This document shows, in pieces, positions 7,762 to 16,356 of a stretch of DNA of 22,692 bases; the first letter of the stretch is position 1, and each line of letters starts with the position of its first letter. The translations under genes were made by a program, and so were the position numbers. The DNA is taken from contig JAPYWL010000015.1 in NCBI GenBank assembly GCA_028276365.1, positions 1 through 22,692 on the forward strand, in the 5' to 3' direction. The notes below the pieces were generated by a model. It saw only the letters and a program-made list of their open reading frames with translations. It was not told where the DNA came from and searched no databases. This DNA comes from Deltaproteobacteria bacterium. Its GTDB lineage: Bacteria; DRYD01.

Positions 7762-8775
7762 TCAATAAAAGAAAGATTTAGCAAAATTGTATAATTCTTT
7801 ATCAACGGTTTTTATTTTTCCTTCTACTTGAGATAAATCGATTTTAACTATTTCATTGCCTTTAATAGCTAGCATTTTGCCAAATTCTTTATTTTTAACT
7901 AATTCAATAGCTTGATAACCTAATCTTAGAGGGAAAATTCTGTCAATACTATTAGCTGGTCCGCCTCTTTGTAGATGCCCTAAATTAACTGATCTAGTAG
8001 TTATTCCCGTTTCTTTTTCTATTATTTTAGCTAACTGCTCCCCTACTCCTCCTAATTTCATATGCCCATATTCATCAACAACTTCTCTATTAATATTACC
8101 TAATTCAACTCCTTCAGCAACAACTACAATAGCATAAGTTTGACCTCTATTATACCTATCTTTAATAACCTTAACTAAATCACCCAAATCTAAAGGGAAT
8201 TCGGGAATAATAATATAATTAGCTCCTCCTGCTAATCCCCCATAAAGAGCAATCCAACCAGCATGTCTTCCCATAACTTCTAAAACTATTACCCTATGAT
8301 GAGATTTAGCAGTGGATATCAATTTTTCAATAGAATCTCTTACAATATCTACAGCAGTATAAAATCCTACTGTAAAGTCAGTCCCATAAAGATCATAATC
8401 AATAGTTTTAGGTAAACCAATAACAGGGATTCCAGCTTTGAACATTTTAGAAGAAGCTCCCATTGTATCTTCTCCACCTATAGCAATTAATACATTAAAT
8501 CCTGTAGCTTTAAAATTATTAATAGCTTTGTTTATAGTTTCTTCATTTTTAGCAGGATTAGTTCTTGAGCTACCAAGTAAAGTTCCGCCCTGAAAATATT
8601 CTTTTTCAACTAACTCTTTACTAAGCTTTATATATTTATTTTCTAATACACCCTTCCAGCCATCTAAAAAACCATATACTTCATAACCTTCATCAATAGC
8701 TTTAAATGTAATAGCTTTAAGATAAGCATTTAATCCTGGAGCATCTCCTCCTCCTGTTAATACTGATACCTTCAT
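7762..8775 (-). CDS. 6-phosphofructokinase, probably PPi-dependent type
   Basis: This 337-residue cytoplasmic enzyme phosphorylates fructose 6-phosphate to fructose 1,6-bisphosphate. Motifs in order are LTGGGDAPGLNAYL (6-19), GGTLLGSSRTNP (63-74), GGEDTMGAS (100-108), LPKTIDYD (121-128), SHHRVIVLEVMGRHAGW (158-174) and GGP near 270. Two positions decide the phosphoryl donor in this family: an Asp in place of Gly after the GGD/GGE and a Lys in place of Gly before TID both favour pyrophosphate. Both are present here (D103, K123), as in actinobacterial PPi-PFK. The catalytic Asp (D126) is retained, but the usual TIDND reads TIDYD, an unusual change. The start is firm: ATG 8775 follows GAGGAGGT. 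The gene ends with TGA, which shows TGA is a stop here. Confidence 0.93.
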   Translation of the reverse strand: MKVSVLTGGGDAPGLNAYLKAITFKAIDEGYEVYGFLDGWKGVLENKYIKLSKELVEKEYFQGGTLLGSSRTNPAKNEETINKAINNFKATGFNVLIAIGGEDTMGASSKMFKAGIPVIGLPKTIDYDLYGTDFTVGFYTAVDIVRDSIEKLISTAKSHHRVIVLEVMGRHAGWIALYGGLAGGANYIIIPEFPLDLGDLVKVIKDRYNRGQTYAIVVVAEGVELGNINREVVDEYGHMKLGGVGEQLAKIIEKETGITTRSVNLGHLQRGGPANSIDRIFPLRLGYQAIELVKNKEFGKMLAIKGNEIVKIDLSQVEGKIKTVDKELYNFAKSFFY

Positions 8776-8848
8776 AAAGCTACCTCCTCTTTACTAATTA
8801 TTCTTTATTTATTTTTTGATATTTTTAATAAAACTCCTTTAAATAAAC

Positions 8849-8902
8849 AAGGCCATATTTCAAAAAAAAACAAAAGGGATTTTGGTGGTTTAGATGGGCC
8901 TT
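8849..8902 (-). repeat. Inverted repeat bracketing a U-rich hairpin between RNase III and phosphofructokinase genes
   Basis: On the minus strand AAGGCCCAT and ATGGCCTT (8 pairs with one bulged C) enclose about 37 nt. Inside lies a small CAAAA-TCCC-TTTTG hairpin followed at once by nine T residues. The inner part looks like a weak intrinsic terminator for the RNase III transcript, while the outer GGCC stem could compete with it. The 216-nt gap has no gene. The element might equally be a leader for phosphofructokinase, whose ATG is 73 nt downstream. Confidence 0.35.
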
Positions 8903-8991
8903 ACACCCCAGTAATACTTTTTTTATCTTTGGTTGTAATTATCTCTATATTAAAATAAATCCTAAATAATTTTTAATTTTTTGACTATATA

Positions 8992-9747
8992 TTACAAGGA
9001 ATTTATTTTATTGATAAAAAAATTAAAAGCTGCTTGTTTTTCAGCTTCTTTTTTAGTTTTCCCAAAACCTATAGAAACCTCAACATTATCTAACACAGCT
9101 ACACATACAAATTCATTAACTCTTTTTTCAATAGTAACATATTTTAAAGCTTCCATTCCTTTTCTTTGGAAAATAGTCTGTAAAAAGCCCTTCCAATCAA
9201 ATATTTCTATCATTACTTCATCTATTAATTCATAAAATTTTTTTAAAATAATGTTATTAAAAAATTTTGTAACATAAAATAAATTAGTATCATTTTTATT
9301 TTTAACAGAATCATAATATATAGCTCCAATAATAGCTTCCATTAAATCAGCATATGTCTTAGTCTTTATACTATTATATCCTAAACTTTCATAATTAAAA
9401 ATTAAATAACTATCTAAATCTAAGCTCTTTAAAATTTTTGAAAGAGTTAAATAATTAACAATTAAAGATCTAAAATAAGATAGATTTTCTTCATTAAAAA
9501 ATGGATACTTTTCATAAGCATAAATACTTACTAAATAATTTAAAATACTATCTCCTAAAAATTCTAACCTTTGATTATTTTGTAAAACAAGTACATCATC
9601 ATCTATACTTACTTTAGTAGGAGAATTAATAAAAGAATTATGAATAAAAGCAGAAATTAATAAAGATTTATCTATAAATTGATAATCTATCTTATTCTCT
9701 ATATATCCTAAATTGCTTACTAAAAACCTAATTTTATCTATCAACAT
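8992..9747 (-). CDS. rnc: Ribonuclease III
   Basis: This 251-residue double-strand-specific endoribonuclease would process rRNA precursors and other duplex RNA. The nuclease domain holds the signature NQRLEFLGDSIL (58-69) with metal ligands E62 and D66, and the second acidic pair D134 and E137 in YADLMEAIIGA. The C-terminal ~65 residues form a double-stranded-RNA-binding domain ending KTKKEAEKQAAFNFF. Size is near the usual 220-250. The domain linker and N-terminus are rich in Lys, Asn and Ile, as elsewhere in this genome. ATG 9747 has no clear Shine-Dalgarno site; a three-codon frame (ATG-TTT-ACT-TAG) with AAGGG in front lies just upstream. It is the first gene of the long minus-strand run and is divergent from the S8 protease gene across 212 nt. 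Confidence 0.92.
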   Translation of the reverse strand: MLIDKIRFLVSNLGYIENKIDYQFIDKSLLISAFIHNSFINSPTKVSIDDDVLVLQNNQRLEFLGDSILNYLVSIYAYEKYPFFNEENLSYFRSLIVNYLTLSKILKSLDLDSYLIFNYESLGYNSIKTKTYADLMEAIIGAIYYDSVKNKNDTNLFYVTKFFNNIILKKFYELIDEVMIEIFDWKGFLQTIFQRKGMEALKYVTIEKRVNEFVCVAVLDNVEVSIGFGKTKKEAEKQAAFNFFINKINSL

Positions 9748-9959
9748 TTAGTAAAACTAAGTAAACATCAACCCTTTTTAATAAGAAAATTCTTTTAATT
9801 TTTTTTCTCTCCTTTTGGATATTAAAAATTAATATTTTTTAACTTTTTTTTAACAATTAATAAGCAAAACAAAGATAAAGTAACCTAAATTATTTAATAA
9901 AGTTAAAAATAAAAAAAATTATGAAAAAAATAAAATGAAAAAATTAAGGAGGAATACTT
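9748..9959. promoter_or_regulatory. Divergent intergenic region between RNase III and S8 protease genes
   Basis: These 212 nt of AT-rich DNA must carry start signals for both directions. AAGGAGG at 9946-9952, 7 nt before the protease ATG, is the clear ribosome site on the plus strand. TTAACA at 9850-9855 is a possible -35 for the protease, but the following -10 is poor, so no promoter is claimed with confidence. Confidence 0.4.
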
Positions 9960-11120
9960 ATGAACATAATTAACAATATTTACAACAAAATAAAAAGCTA
10001 TATAGGATATAATCAGGATAAGCAAATAAAAGATAAATCTTTAAAAACTCTTGATACTTTTTTACCAACTAATACAATAAGCTATTACAAACCAATAGAG
10101 ATAACTCAAGACAAAAACAAATTACCCCATAATTTGTTTAGAATAGACGTAATAAAAGATGTATTAAAAACAGATGAAGTTTGGAAAATGGGAATAACAG
10201 GTAAAGGAGTAACAGTAGCAGTTATAGATACAGGAATATATCCCCATCCAGATGTTAAAAATAGGATAATAGAATTTATTGATTTTGTTAATAATAAAAA
10301 TGGGGTAGAAAATGCGTATGATGATAACGGTCATGGTACCCACTGTGCAGGATTAGTAGGAGGGGATGGTACCAAAGCTAATGGAAATTACAAAGGTCCT
10401 GCTTATGAGGCTAACTTGATAGGTATAAAAGTTTTAGATAAACAGGGAAGTGGTTCATTATCTAATATTATTAGAGGAATATATTGGTGTATTAAAAATA
10501 AAGACAAATACAATATAAGAGTTATCTCTATGTCATTGGGAGCTACATCTGTTATAAAAGAACAAGATGATATAATAGCAAAAGCAGTAGAAGATGCAGA
10601 AAAAGCAGGTATAACTGTGGTTATAGCAGCAGGTAATAGTGGGCCATTAAAAGAAACCATAGGTACCCCTGGAATCTCAGAACATGCAATAACAGTAGGT
10701 GCTTATGATGATAAAAATACAGTAGATTTAAGTGATGATACTCCTGCTTTCTTTACCTCTAAAGGTCCTACACCAGTAGATAAGAAAGATAAACCTGATA
10801 TAGCTTCACCAGGAGTAGAAGTAGTATCCTTAAGATCACCTAATTCTACAATAGATAAAGAACCTGTAATCCATTATGGAGATTATTATACATTATTATC
10901 AGGAACTTCAATGGCAACTCCAATAGTAGCAGGAATAGTAGCACTAATGATTCAAGCTAATCCAAATTTAACCCCAGCTCAAATAAAGCAAATAATAAAA
11001 GAAACGGCTATTCCTGTTAAAGATGCCTTAAAATATTCAGTAGGAACAGGATTAGTTAATCCCGTTGATGCAGTTAAAAAAGCTCTCGAACTTAAAAAAC
11101 AAGATTCAAATTTTAACTAA
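9960..11120 (+). CDS. Subtilisin-like serine protease (S8), apparently intracellular
   Basis: This is a 386-residue S8 peptidase with the full catalytic set: Asp90 in VAVIDTGIYPHP, His125 in NGHGTHCAG, the oxyanion Asn226 in AAGNSGP, and Ser317 in LSGTSMATP. The first ~75 residues are Lys/Asn-rich and hydrophilic; no signal peptide, lipobox or membrane segment is visible, so it most likely stays in the cytoplasm, like the AprX/intracellular subtilisin group. A typical I9 propeptide is not recognised, though the N-terminal extension may play that part. The start is firm, with AAGGAGG 7 nt upstream of the ATG. The gene stands alone, 295 nt before the GH57 gene. With the OPT transporter and M20 peptidase on the other strand it could serve peptide turnover, but that link is only by proximity. 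Confidence 0.93.
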   Translation: MNIINNIYNKIKSYIGYNQDKQIKDKSLKTLDTFLPTNTISYYKPIEITQDKNKLPHNLFRIDVIKDVLKTDEVWKMGITGKGVTVAVIDTGIYPHPDVKNRIIEFIDFVNNKNGVENAYDDNGHGTHCAGLVGGDGTKANGNYKGPAYEANLIGIKVLDKQGSGSLSNIIRGIYWCIKNKDKYNIRVISMSLGATSVIKEQDDIIAKAVEDAEKAGITVVIAAGNSGPLKETIGTPGISEHAITVGAYDDKNTVDLSDDTPAFFTSKGPTPVDKKDKPDIASPGVEVVSLRSPNSTIDKEPVIHYGDYYTLLSGTSMATPIVAGIVALMIQANPNLTPAQIKQIIKETAIPVKDALKYSVGTGLVNPVDAVKKALELKKQDSNFN

Positions 11121-11143
11121 ACTACTAATTTTAAAATTAAAAC

Positions 11144-11174
11144 AAAAAAAATTACATAAAATATGTTTATGTAA
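11144..11174 (-). terminator. Perfect 9-bp hairpin with U-tract on the minus strand
   Basis: TTACATAAA and TTTATGTAA are separated by five bases. Read on the minus strand the stem is followed by eight T residues, the form of an intrinsic terminator. On the plus strand the run of A comes before the stem and no T-run follows. No minus-strand gene ends here, so it might protect the S8 protease gene from antisense reading, or it may be a chance AT palindrome. The rest of the 11121-11415 gap shows nothing recognisable. Confidence 0.35.
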
Positions 11175-11415
11175 GTAAAATAAATTTTCTAATAGAAAAA
11201 ATTAAATAAAATTAATATTTTACATATTTTTTTAAAATTTTAGCTTTTTATTTTTTTACTTCTCATTTTTAATTACTTATTTTTTCAATAATTTTTACTT
11301 TAATAAAAATATCATAAGATAAAGTTAAATAAAACGAAATTAAATAAAAAAGAGAAAATAAAAAAATGTAGAAAATAAGATAAAAGGGTATAAAATAGAA
11401 GGGTGAAAAAACTTT

Positions 11416-13935
11416 ATGAATTATGTAATATTTCATGGGCATTTTTATCAGCCACCTAGAGAAAGTCCATATACAGATGAAATAGATATCCAAGAAAGCG
11501 CATATCCTTTTGAAAACTGGAATGAAAGAATAGCAAATGAATGCTATATCCCAAATACCTTTGCAAGAATAATAGATTCTTATGGATATATTATTAAAAT
11601 AATAAATAATTTAGAATATATGAGTTTTAATTTTGGCCCTACTTTATTAAAATGGATAAAACTTTATAAACCTGAGTTATATCAAAAAATAATAGAAGCA
11701 GATAGATTAAGTTTGGAACATTTTGAAGGTTGCGGTAATGCTATAGCTCAAGTATATAATCATATAATAATGCCATTAAGTGATGAAAATGATAAAAAAT
11801 TACAAGTATATTGGGGAATAAAGGATTTTTACTACCATTTTAAAAGATACCCTAAAGGGATGTGGTTAAGTGAAACAGCTGTAGATATTAATACTTTAGA
11901 AATTCTTGCTTATTATAATATAAAATTTACAATCTTAGGGCAACACCAAATAAAAAGAATAAAAAAAATAAATTCTAATGAATGGGAAAATAATTTTATT
12001 CCTAGAAAGCCAATCTTAATAAAATTACCTTCAGGAAATAAAATTATTGTTTTCCCATTTGATAGAGAATTATCAGCAGAAGTCTCATTTAAGGATGCTT
12101 TATATAATGGAGAAAAATTAGCTAATGATTTAATAAATAGGCTTAAAAATTTAGAAAATTCGATGATATTAATAGCAACGGACGGAGAAACTTTTGGTCA
12201 TCATAAAAAATTCGGGGAATTAGGTTTAGCTTTTGCTATAAATTATTTACTTAACTCTAATGTAGTAAAAGTTAGTAATTTAGAATATTACCTTAAAAAC
12301 AACTATATAGAATATGAAGGAGAGATATATGAAAATACTTCATGGAGTTGTTTTCATGGGGTAGAAAGGTGGCGTAGTGATTGCGGATGTAGATTTGATC
12401 CTAATACTAATCAAAAGTGGAGAACCCCTTTTAGGCAAGCTATAGATTTTCTTAAATCAGAATTCTTAAATCTAATTCCTACTAATACCCCATATAAAAC
12501 TAAGGAAGAGTTTTTTAGTGATCTATTAAACTATATAGACATAGTATTAAAACGAGATTTTGAAGTTAAGGATTTTGAATCATTTAATAATTATAAAGAT
12601 TTTATTTATAGCTATTTTAACAATGAAAAAGATGAAAATATCTTAATAAAACTAAAATTATTAGAGATATATAAGAATATAATGTTTGGATATACTAGTT
12701 GCGGTTGGTTTTTTGATGATATATCAGGCATTGAAGCTACTCAAAATATGAAATACTTAGAATATGCTATAAATAAAATGTATGAAATTTTTGATAAAGA
12801 ACTAATTGATTCTATAAAGAATAATTTTCTAAACATCTTAGAACAAGCAGAATCAAATTATCCTAAATTTATTAATGGTAAATACATTTTCATTAATTAC
12901 ATAAATTCTATTCCAATCGAATTACTAATAGCTTCTCATATATTAAATAAACAACTTTTTGGAGAAAATACTTTTAAATATAATTTACTTTTTTATTATG
13001 AAGATCTAAAAAAAATAAAAGAACAAGATTACAAATTTCTTTTAGCTTCTATAAAAACAACAAATATAAAATATTTGGAAGAAAAAAACTTTATAACTCT
13101 ATCACTATTACTATCAAATATGAATGTATTTACAGGAGTTAATCTAAAAGATAAAATAGATATTAACTTTTCACAATTATTTAAAATCTTTAAAAATTAC
13201 CTCAATAAATTGGAAATAATAAGCATAATTAATTCAATGGAAGAATATTTTAAAAACATATTCACTTTAAAAGATATTTTACCTAATGTAAGATATAAAG
13301 TAGTAAAGAAGATAATAAATTCTTATATCAAAGAAATAGATAATGTTATGGAAAACTTATTATACGACCACAAATTTATTATAAATAACTTAATAGAATA
13401 TAAAATCCCAATTCCTTTAGAGTTATCACTAATTTTACAGTTAATTATTGATATAGAATTAGAGAAAATAATAAAAGAGGAAATGCTGAACTTAGATAAA
13501 ATAGAAGAAATAATATTTTACATTAATAATGCAAAAATTCCTTTAGACTATGAAAAATTTTCTAATTTAATAGTAGATAAAATAAGTAATAAAATAGAAA
13601 ATATTACAAACAGTTTTAAAGAATTTAGTAATATATCATTAATAGAGCTTGATAAATTCAAAAAAGAAGAGATCTTAATTTCTAAACTAAACAATATAAA
13701 AAGCAGTTTAGGTACTATAAAAAAGTTCCTAAATTTAGCAATAAATTTAGATATTAATTTAAATCTATGGAAAGCTCAAAACAAATTCTATAACCTATAT
13801 TACAAAATATTTTATGATTTCTATAAAACTAATATAAAAAATACAAATTTTAATTTTAGAGATTATTTAGTAAAAATAAATGAGTGTATTATAGAATTAG
13901 CTAACTACCTAAAAATAAGAATAATTAACATATAA
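11416..13935 (+). CDS. Glycoside hydrolase family 57-type protein with DUF3536
   Basis: This large 839-residue protein belongs to the GH57/DUF3536 group, cytoplasmic enzymes thought to act on alpha-glucans. It opens with the family signature HGHFYQPPRESP (7-18). The expected nucleophile is E153 in GMWLSETAVD, and the acid/base Asp is D256 in IATDGETFGHH. A Cys-rich stretch, CFHGVERWRSDCGC, lies near residues 313-326. The barrel domain fills roughly the first 350 residues; the rest is helical and very rich in Lys, Asn and Ile, matching the DUF3536 part by position rather than by clear motifs. ATG 11416 lies about 10 nt after AAGGG. The stop is 7 nt before the rsmA start, so both are probably on one transcript. 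The precise substrate (glycogen branching, amylase or other) cannot be read from sequence. Confidence 0.87.
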   Translation: MNYVIFHGHFYQPPRESPYTDEIDIQESAYPFENWNERIANECYIPNTFARIIDSYGYIIKIINNLEYMSFNFGPTLLKWIKLYKPELYQKIIEADRLSLEHFEGCGNAIAQVYNHIIMPLSDENDKKLQVYWGIKDFYYHFKRYPKGMWLSETAVDINTLEILAYYNIKFTILGQHQIKRIKKINSNEWENNFIPRKPILIKLPSGNKIIVFPFDRELSAEVSFKDALYNGEKLANDLINRLKNLENSMILIATDGETFGHHKKFGELGLAFAINYLLNSNVVKVSNLEYYLKNNYIEYEGEIYENTSWSCFHGVERWRSDCGCRFDPNTNQKWRTPFRQAIDFLKSEFLNLIPTNTPYKTKEEFFSDLLNYIDIVLKRDFEVKDFESFNNYKDFIYSYFNNEKDENILIKLKLLEIYKNIMFGYTSCGWFFDDISGIEATQNMKYLEYAINKMYEIFDKELIDSIKNNFLNILEQAESNYPKFINGKYIFINYINSIPIELLIASHILNKQLFGENTFKYNLLFYYEDLKKIKEQDYKFLLASIKTTNIKYLEEKNFITLSLLLSNMNVFTGVNLKDKIDINFSQLFKIFKNYLNKLEIISIINSMEEYFKNIFTLKDILPNVRYKVVKKIINSYIKEIDNVMENLLYDHKFIINNLIEYKIPIPLELSLILQLIIDIELEKIIKEEMLNLDKIEEIIFYINNAKIPLDYEKFSNLIVDKISNKIENITNSFKEFSNISLIELDKFKKEEILISKLNNIKSSLGTIKKFLNLAINLDINLNLWKAQNKFYNLYYKIFYDFYKTNIKNTNFNFRDYLVKINECIIELANYLKIRIINI

Positions 13936-13942
13936 TTAAAAA

Positions 13943-14773
13943 ATGTTACCAATAAGGCAAAGAAAATCCTTAGGGCAACACTTCATTAATGACCCTAATA
14001 TAATTAGTAATATATCCTCAATAATAATAAATAAAATTCAAGAGAAATTAAATAATACTTTTATAACGATTTTAGAAATAGGGTCATCTTATGGAATATT
14101 ATCCTTTAATTTACTTGATCAGTTAATATCTAATGATATACCATTTAATCTATTTATTTTAAACGAAATAGATTATAGATTAATAAAAAAATTAGAACTA
14201 AAAATAGAAGAAAATAATAAATTTAATGAACTATTTTTAGATAAAAAACTTCAGATTATGAATATTCCATTTGAAAAAATAGATTTAAGTCAATTTAAAG
14301 AGTTAGTATTAGTAGGTAATATCCCATTTTATATAACTGGTATAGTTTTAAGAAAAATAATAGATTATAATCAGAATCTAAAACTGATAGTATTAAATCT
14401 CCAAAAAGAAGTAGTAGATAAAATAAAGTCTTTAAATAGTGCCCAAAGTATCGTTTTAAATACTATTTATGATATAGATTATCATTTTATAATTCATCCT
14501 AAATATTATACTCCTAAACCTAAGGTTTTTAGTCAAATAATATCTTTTAATAAAAAGCAAGAGTTTAGCAGAGATTATATAAACAAACTCTATAAGTTTC
14601 TCGATAAAATTTATAAAAACAAAAACAAAAAGCTCCTAAATATATTAAATTATAAAGAACTAAATAAAATAAAAAATTTAGCTAATGATGATAAAATTAA
14701 TTTAATACTCAAAAAACGCGCAAATAATTTAGATTTTAAAGAGCTTTTAATTTTATTTGATTACCTTATTTAA
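13943..14773 (+). CDS. rsmA: 16S rRNA (adenine1518-N6/adenine1519-N6)-dimethyltransferase RsmA/KsgA
   Basis: The 276-residue enzyme dimethylates two adjacent adenines near the 3' end of 16S rRNA using S-adenosylmethionine. It has the RsmA opening RKSLGQHFINDPNII (7-21), the S-adenosylmethionine motif I as LEIGSSYGILS (44-54), the target-adenine motif as GNIPFYITG (125-133, usually NLPYYI), and NLQKEVVDKI after residue 145. Motif I deviates from the usual LEIGPGxGxLT (PG replaced by SS) but the frame is whole and length is normal. The start is ATG 13943, 7 nt after the GH57 stop. No Shine-Dalgarno is seen there, so translation may depend on ribosomes arriving from the gene before it. A hairpin terminator follows 13 nt after the stop. 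Confidence 0.9.
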   Translation: MLPIRQRKSLGQHFINDPNIISNISSIIINKIQEKLNNTFITILEIGSSYGILSFNLLDQLISNDIPFNLFILNEIDYRLIKKLELKIEENNKFNELFLDKKLQIMNIPFEKIDLSQFKELVLVGNIPFYITGIVLRKIIDYNQNLKLIVLNLQKEVVDKIKSLNSAQSIVLNTIYDIDYHFIIHPKYYTPKPKVFSQIISFNKKQEFSRDYINKLYKFLDKIYKNKNKKLLNILNYKELNKIKNLANDDKINLILKKRANNLDFKELLILFDYLI

Positions 14774-14786
14774 ATTAAAAAATAGT

Positions 14787-14821
14787 AAAAAAAAGAAGGG
14801 AGACTTTGAAATCCCCCTTCT
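14787..14821 (-). terminator. Intrinsic terminator between convergent rsmA and lipoprotein genes
   Basis: AGAAGGG (14794-14800) pairs with CCCTTCT (14815-14821) around a 14-nt loop. On the minus strand the stem runs straight into eight T residues, a standard terminator for the lipoprotein gene. On the plus strand the hairpin is followed by TTTCATTT, so it can probably serve rsmA too, less strongly. Confidence 0.85.
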
Positions 14822-14878
14822 CTTTCATTTCCAACTAAGAATTAGTAATTATTTATTTATTATTTTTATATTCTTCTT

Positions 14879-16315
14879 TTACCTTCTTCTCGAACCTCCT
14901 GTTAAATTATCTAATTCCTCATTATTTCCACCATTTCTATTATTCAAAATATTAGGTGCTGGACTTAGACAACCTACAGTTGTACTTATATTCTGTTCTA
15001 CCAAGTTATAATCTGTTACAGGTATTTCAGTTATACTTACATTATTTAATGTTAAATTAGTTGTACTTATTGTATATGAGGAGTCTAATGCTGTTATATT
15101 TGGATTAGTAACATTGAATACACAATTATTATTATCATTATTATCTATATTAAGATCGCTTGGACCTTTTAATATATATCCAACACTTCCATAATTTATA
15201 AATCTACTAATAATAAATCCCCCATCAGGTAACGGCATCATGTTAAGAACTCCCCATAACTGACTATTACCTCCACCTTTTGCACTCAATTTTACCTGAT
15301 TCATTATACTAAAATCATTCTTATTTATCTTTAATAATATTATATTCATTGGACTTTCATTTGTTGTTATTCCTAATATTATATTCCCATCTAAGGAAAA
15401 ACCTATTTGAGGAAAAATTGATATACTATTCCAATTATATTCCTTAACCATCTCTTGCGTTGGATTACTTAGATTATTTATATCTACTTTTGCTAACACT
15501 AAATTATTAGTATCTTGGTTTTGACCTATATAATATAGTTTATTATTATTATCTACTAAAGCAGCATGGCTCATATCTGTAGAATTATCAAATCTAACTG
15601 CATTATTTAAATTCTTATCTATAACTACTACTCCTTCGTTATTATAATTATCATCATATGTAATTAAGTAATCATTTGATATCGATATAGTTTCGAAGAT
15701 TGAAGAACTTATTCTTTTAGAACTAACAATATTATAATTATTATCAAGCTTTAAAACATATCCTGCATCGCTTACTCCGTATATATTAGTTCAACCGCTA
15801 ATACAGAATAAAACATTAATACTTTGAAAAATCTTTTTTAGAGTAATTTGACCTGTATTTTTATTAACTTCTCCTATTATTCCATGATAATTTGTTCCAT
15901 CAGGGTTTATCCATCCATCTACATAAAATGTACTATTATCTTTATACCATAAATTGCTTAAACCTACATCTGGTAAAGTATTATTGGAACTATCTTTAAC
16001 TTCATAATATTTAGAGTAATTAAGGGTTAAGTTAGGATTTATACTTATTAATGCTAATTTTCTCGTAGTATCTTGTTGCCAGCCAGAAATATAGTATTTA
16101 TAAGTAGTAGGATCAAATAGGATGGAGTTATACCAATCGGTGCCGTTTGTATCTATATGTTTTGCATCATTTACTAAGTTTGGAGTTCCTCCAGAACCTC
16201 CTCCAAAACTACTATTTCCAATTAAATTAGTAAAACTATTATTACATCCATTACAACCTGTCATTATAGATGCTATTATATATGCTATTATTAGATATAA
16301 TATCCATTTTCTCAT
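14879..16315 (-). pseudogene. Beta-propeller-like lipoprotein gene with one in-frame TGA
   Basis: One reading frame of 478 sense-or-TGA codons runs from ATG 16315 to TAA 14879, broken only by TGA at 15791-15793 (codon 175). The N-terminus is a lipoprotein signal peptide: MRKW, a hydrophobic helix, then SIMTGC, so the product would be anchored by Cys at residue 20. The body repeats a short pattern typical of propeller blades: YYISGWQQD, FYVDGWINPD, and at the break FCISG-stop-TNIYG, later LYYIGQNQD. Trp stands exactly where the TGA occurs, so TGG to TGA is the simplest explanation. All 72 codons between the TGA and the next ATG (15574) are open, so loss is recent or the stop is read through. 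AAGGAGGTGAT precedes the ATG by 3 nt. The ligand or role is unknown. As it stands, a 174-residue lipidated fragment would be made. Confidence 0.75.
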
Positions 16316-16318
16316 TTT

Positions 16319-16347
16319 ATCACCTCCTTATTAGATAGATTAATATA
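16319..16347 (-). promoter_or_regulatory. Ribosome site and possible -10 of the lipoprotein gene
   Basis: AAGGAGGTGAT at 16319-16329 is a near-perfect match to the 16S rRNA 3' end. TATATT at 16342-16347 could be the -10; the matching -35 would fall inside the neighbouring poly-T tract. The -10 assignment is tentative; the ribosome site is clear. Confidence 0.5.
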
Positions 16348-16356
16348 GTATTTTAG

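Noticed and set aside
14757-15011. Plus-strand open frame of 84 codons starting inside the rsmA end
   Set aside because: It crosses the terminator and runs antisense into the lipoprotein gene; no ribosome site and no recognisable product.
15791-15793. Alternative genetic code with TGA as Trp (or Gly)
   Set aside because: TGA ends the phosphofructokinase gene and AAA/nuclease copy 3 at the expected protein ends, Trp is encoded by TGG everywhere else, and no other gene contains an in-frame TGA.
15740-15793. TGA as selenocysteine
   Set aside because: The position aligns with Trp in the internal repeats, the protein is not a redox family, and no hairpin resembling a bacterial SECIS is evident right after the codon.
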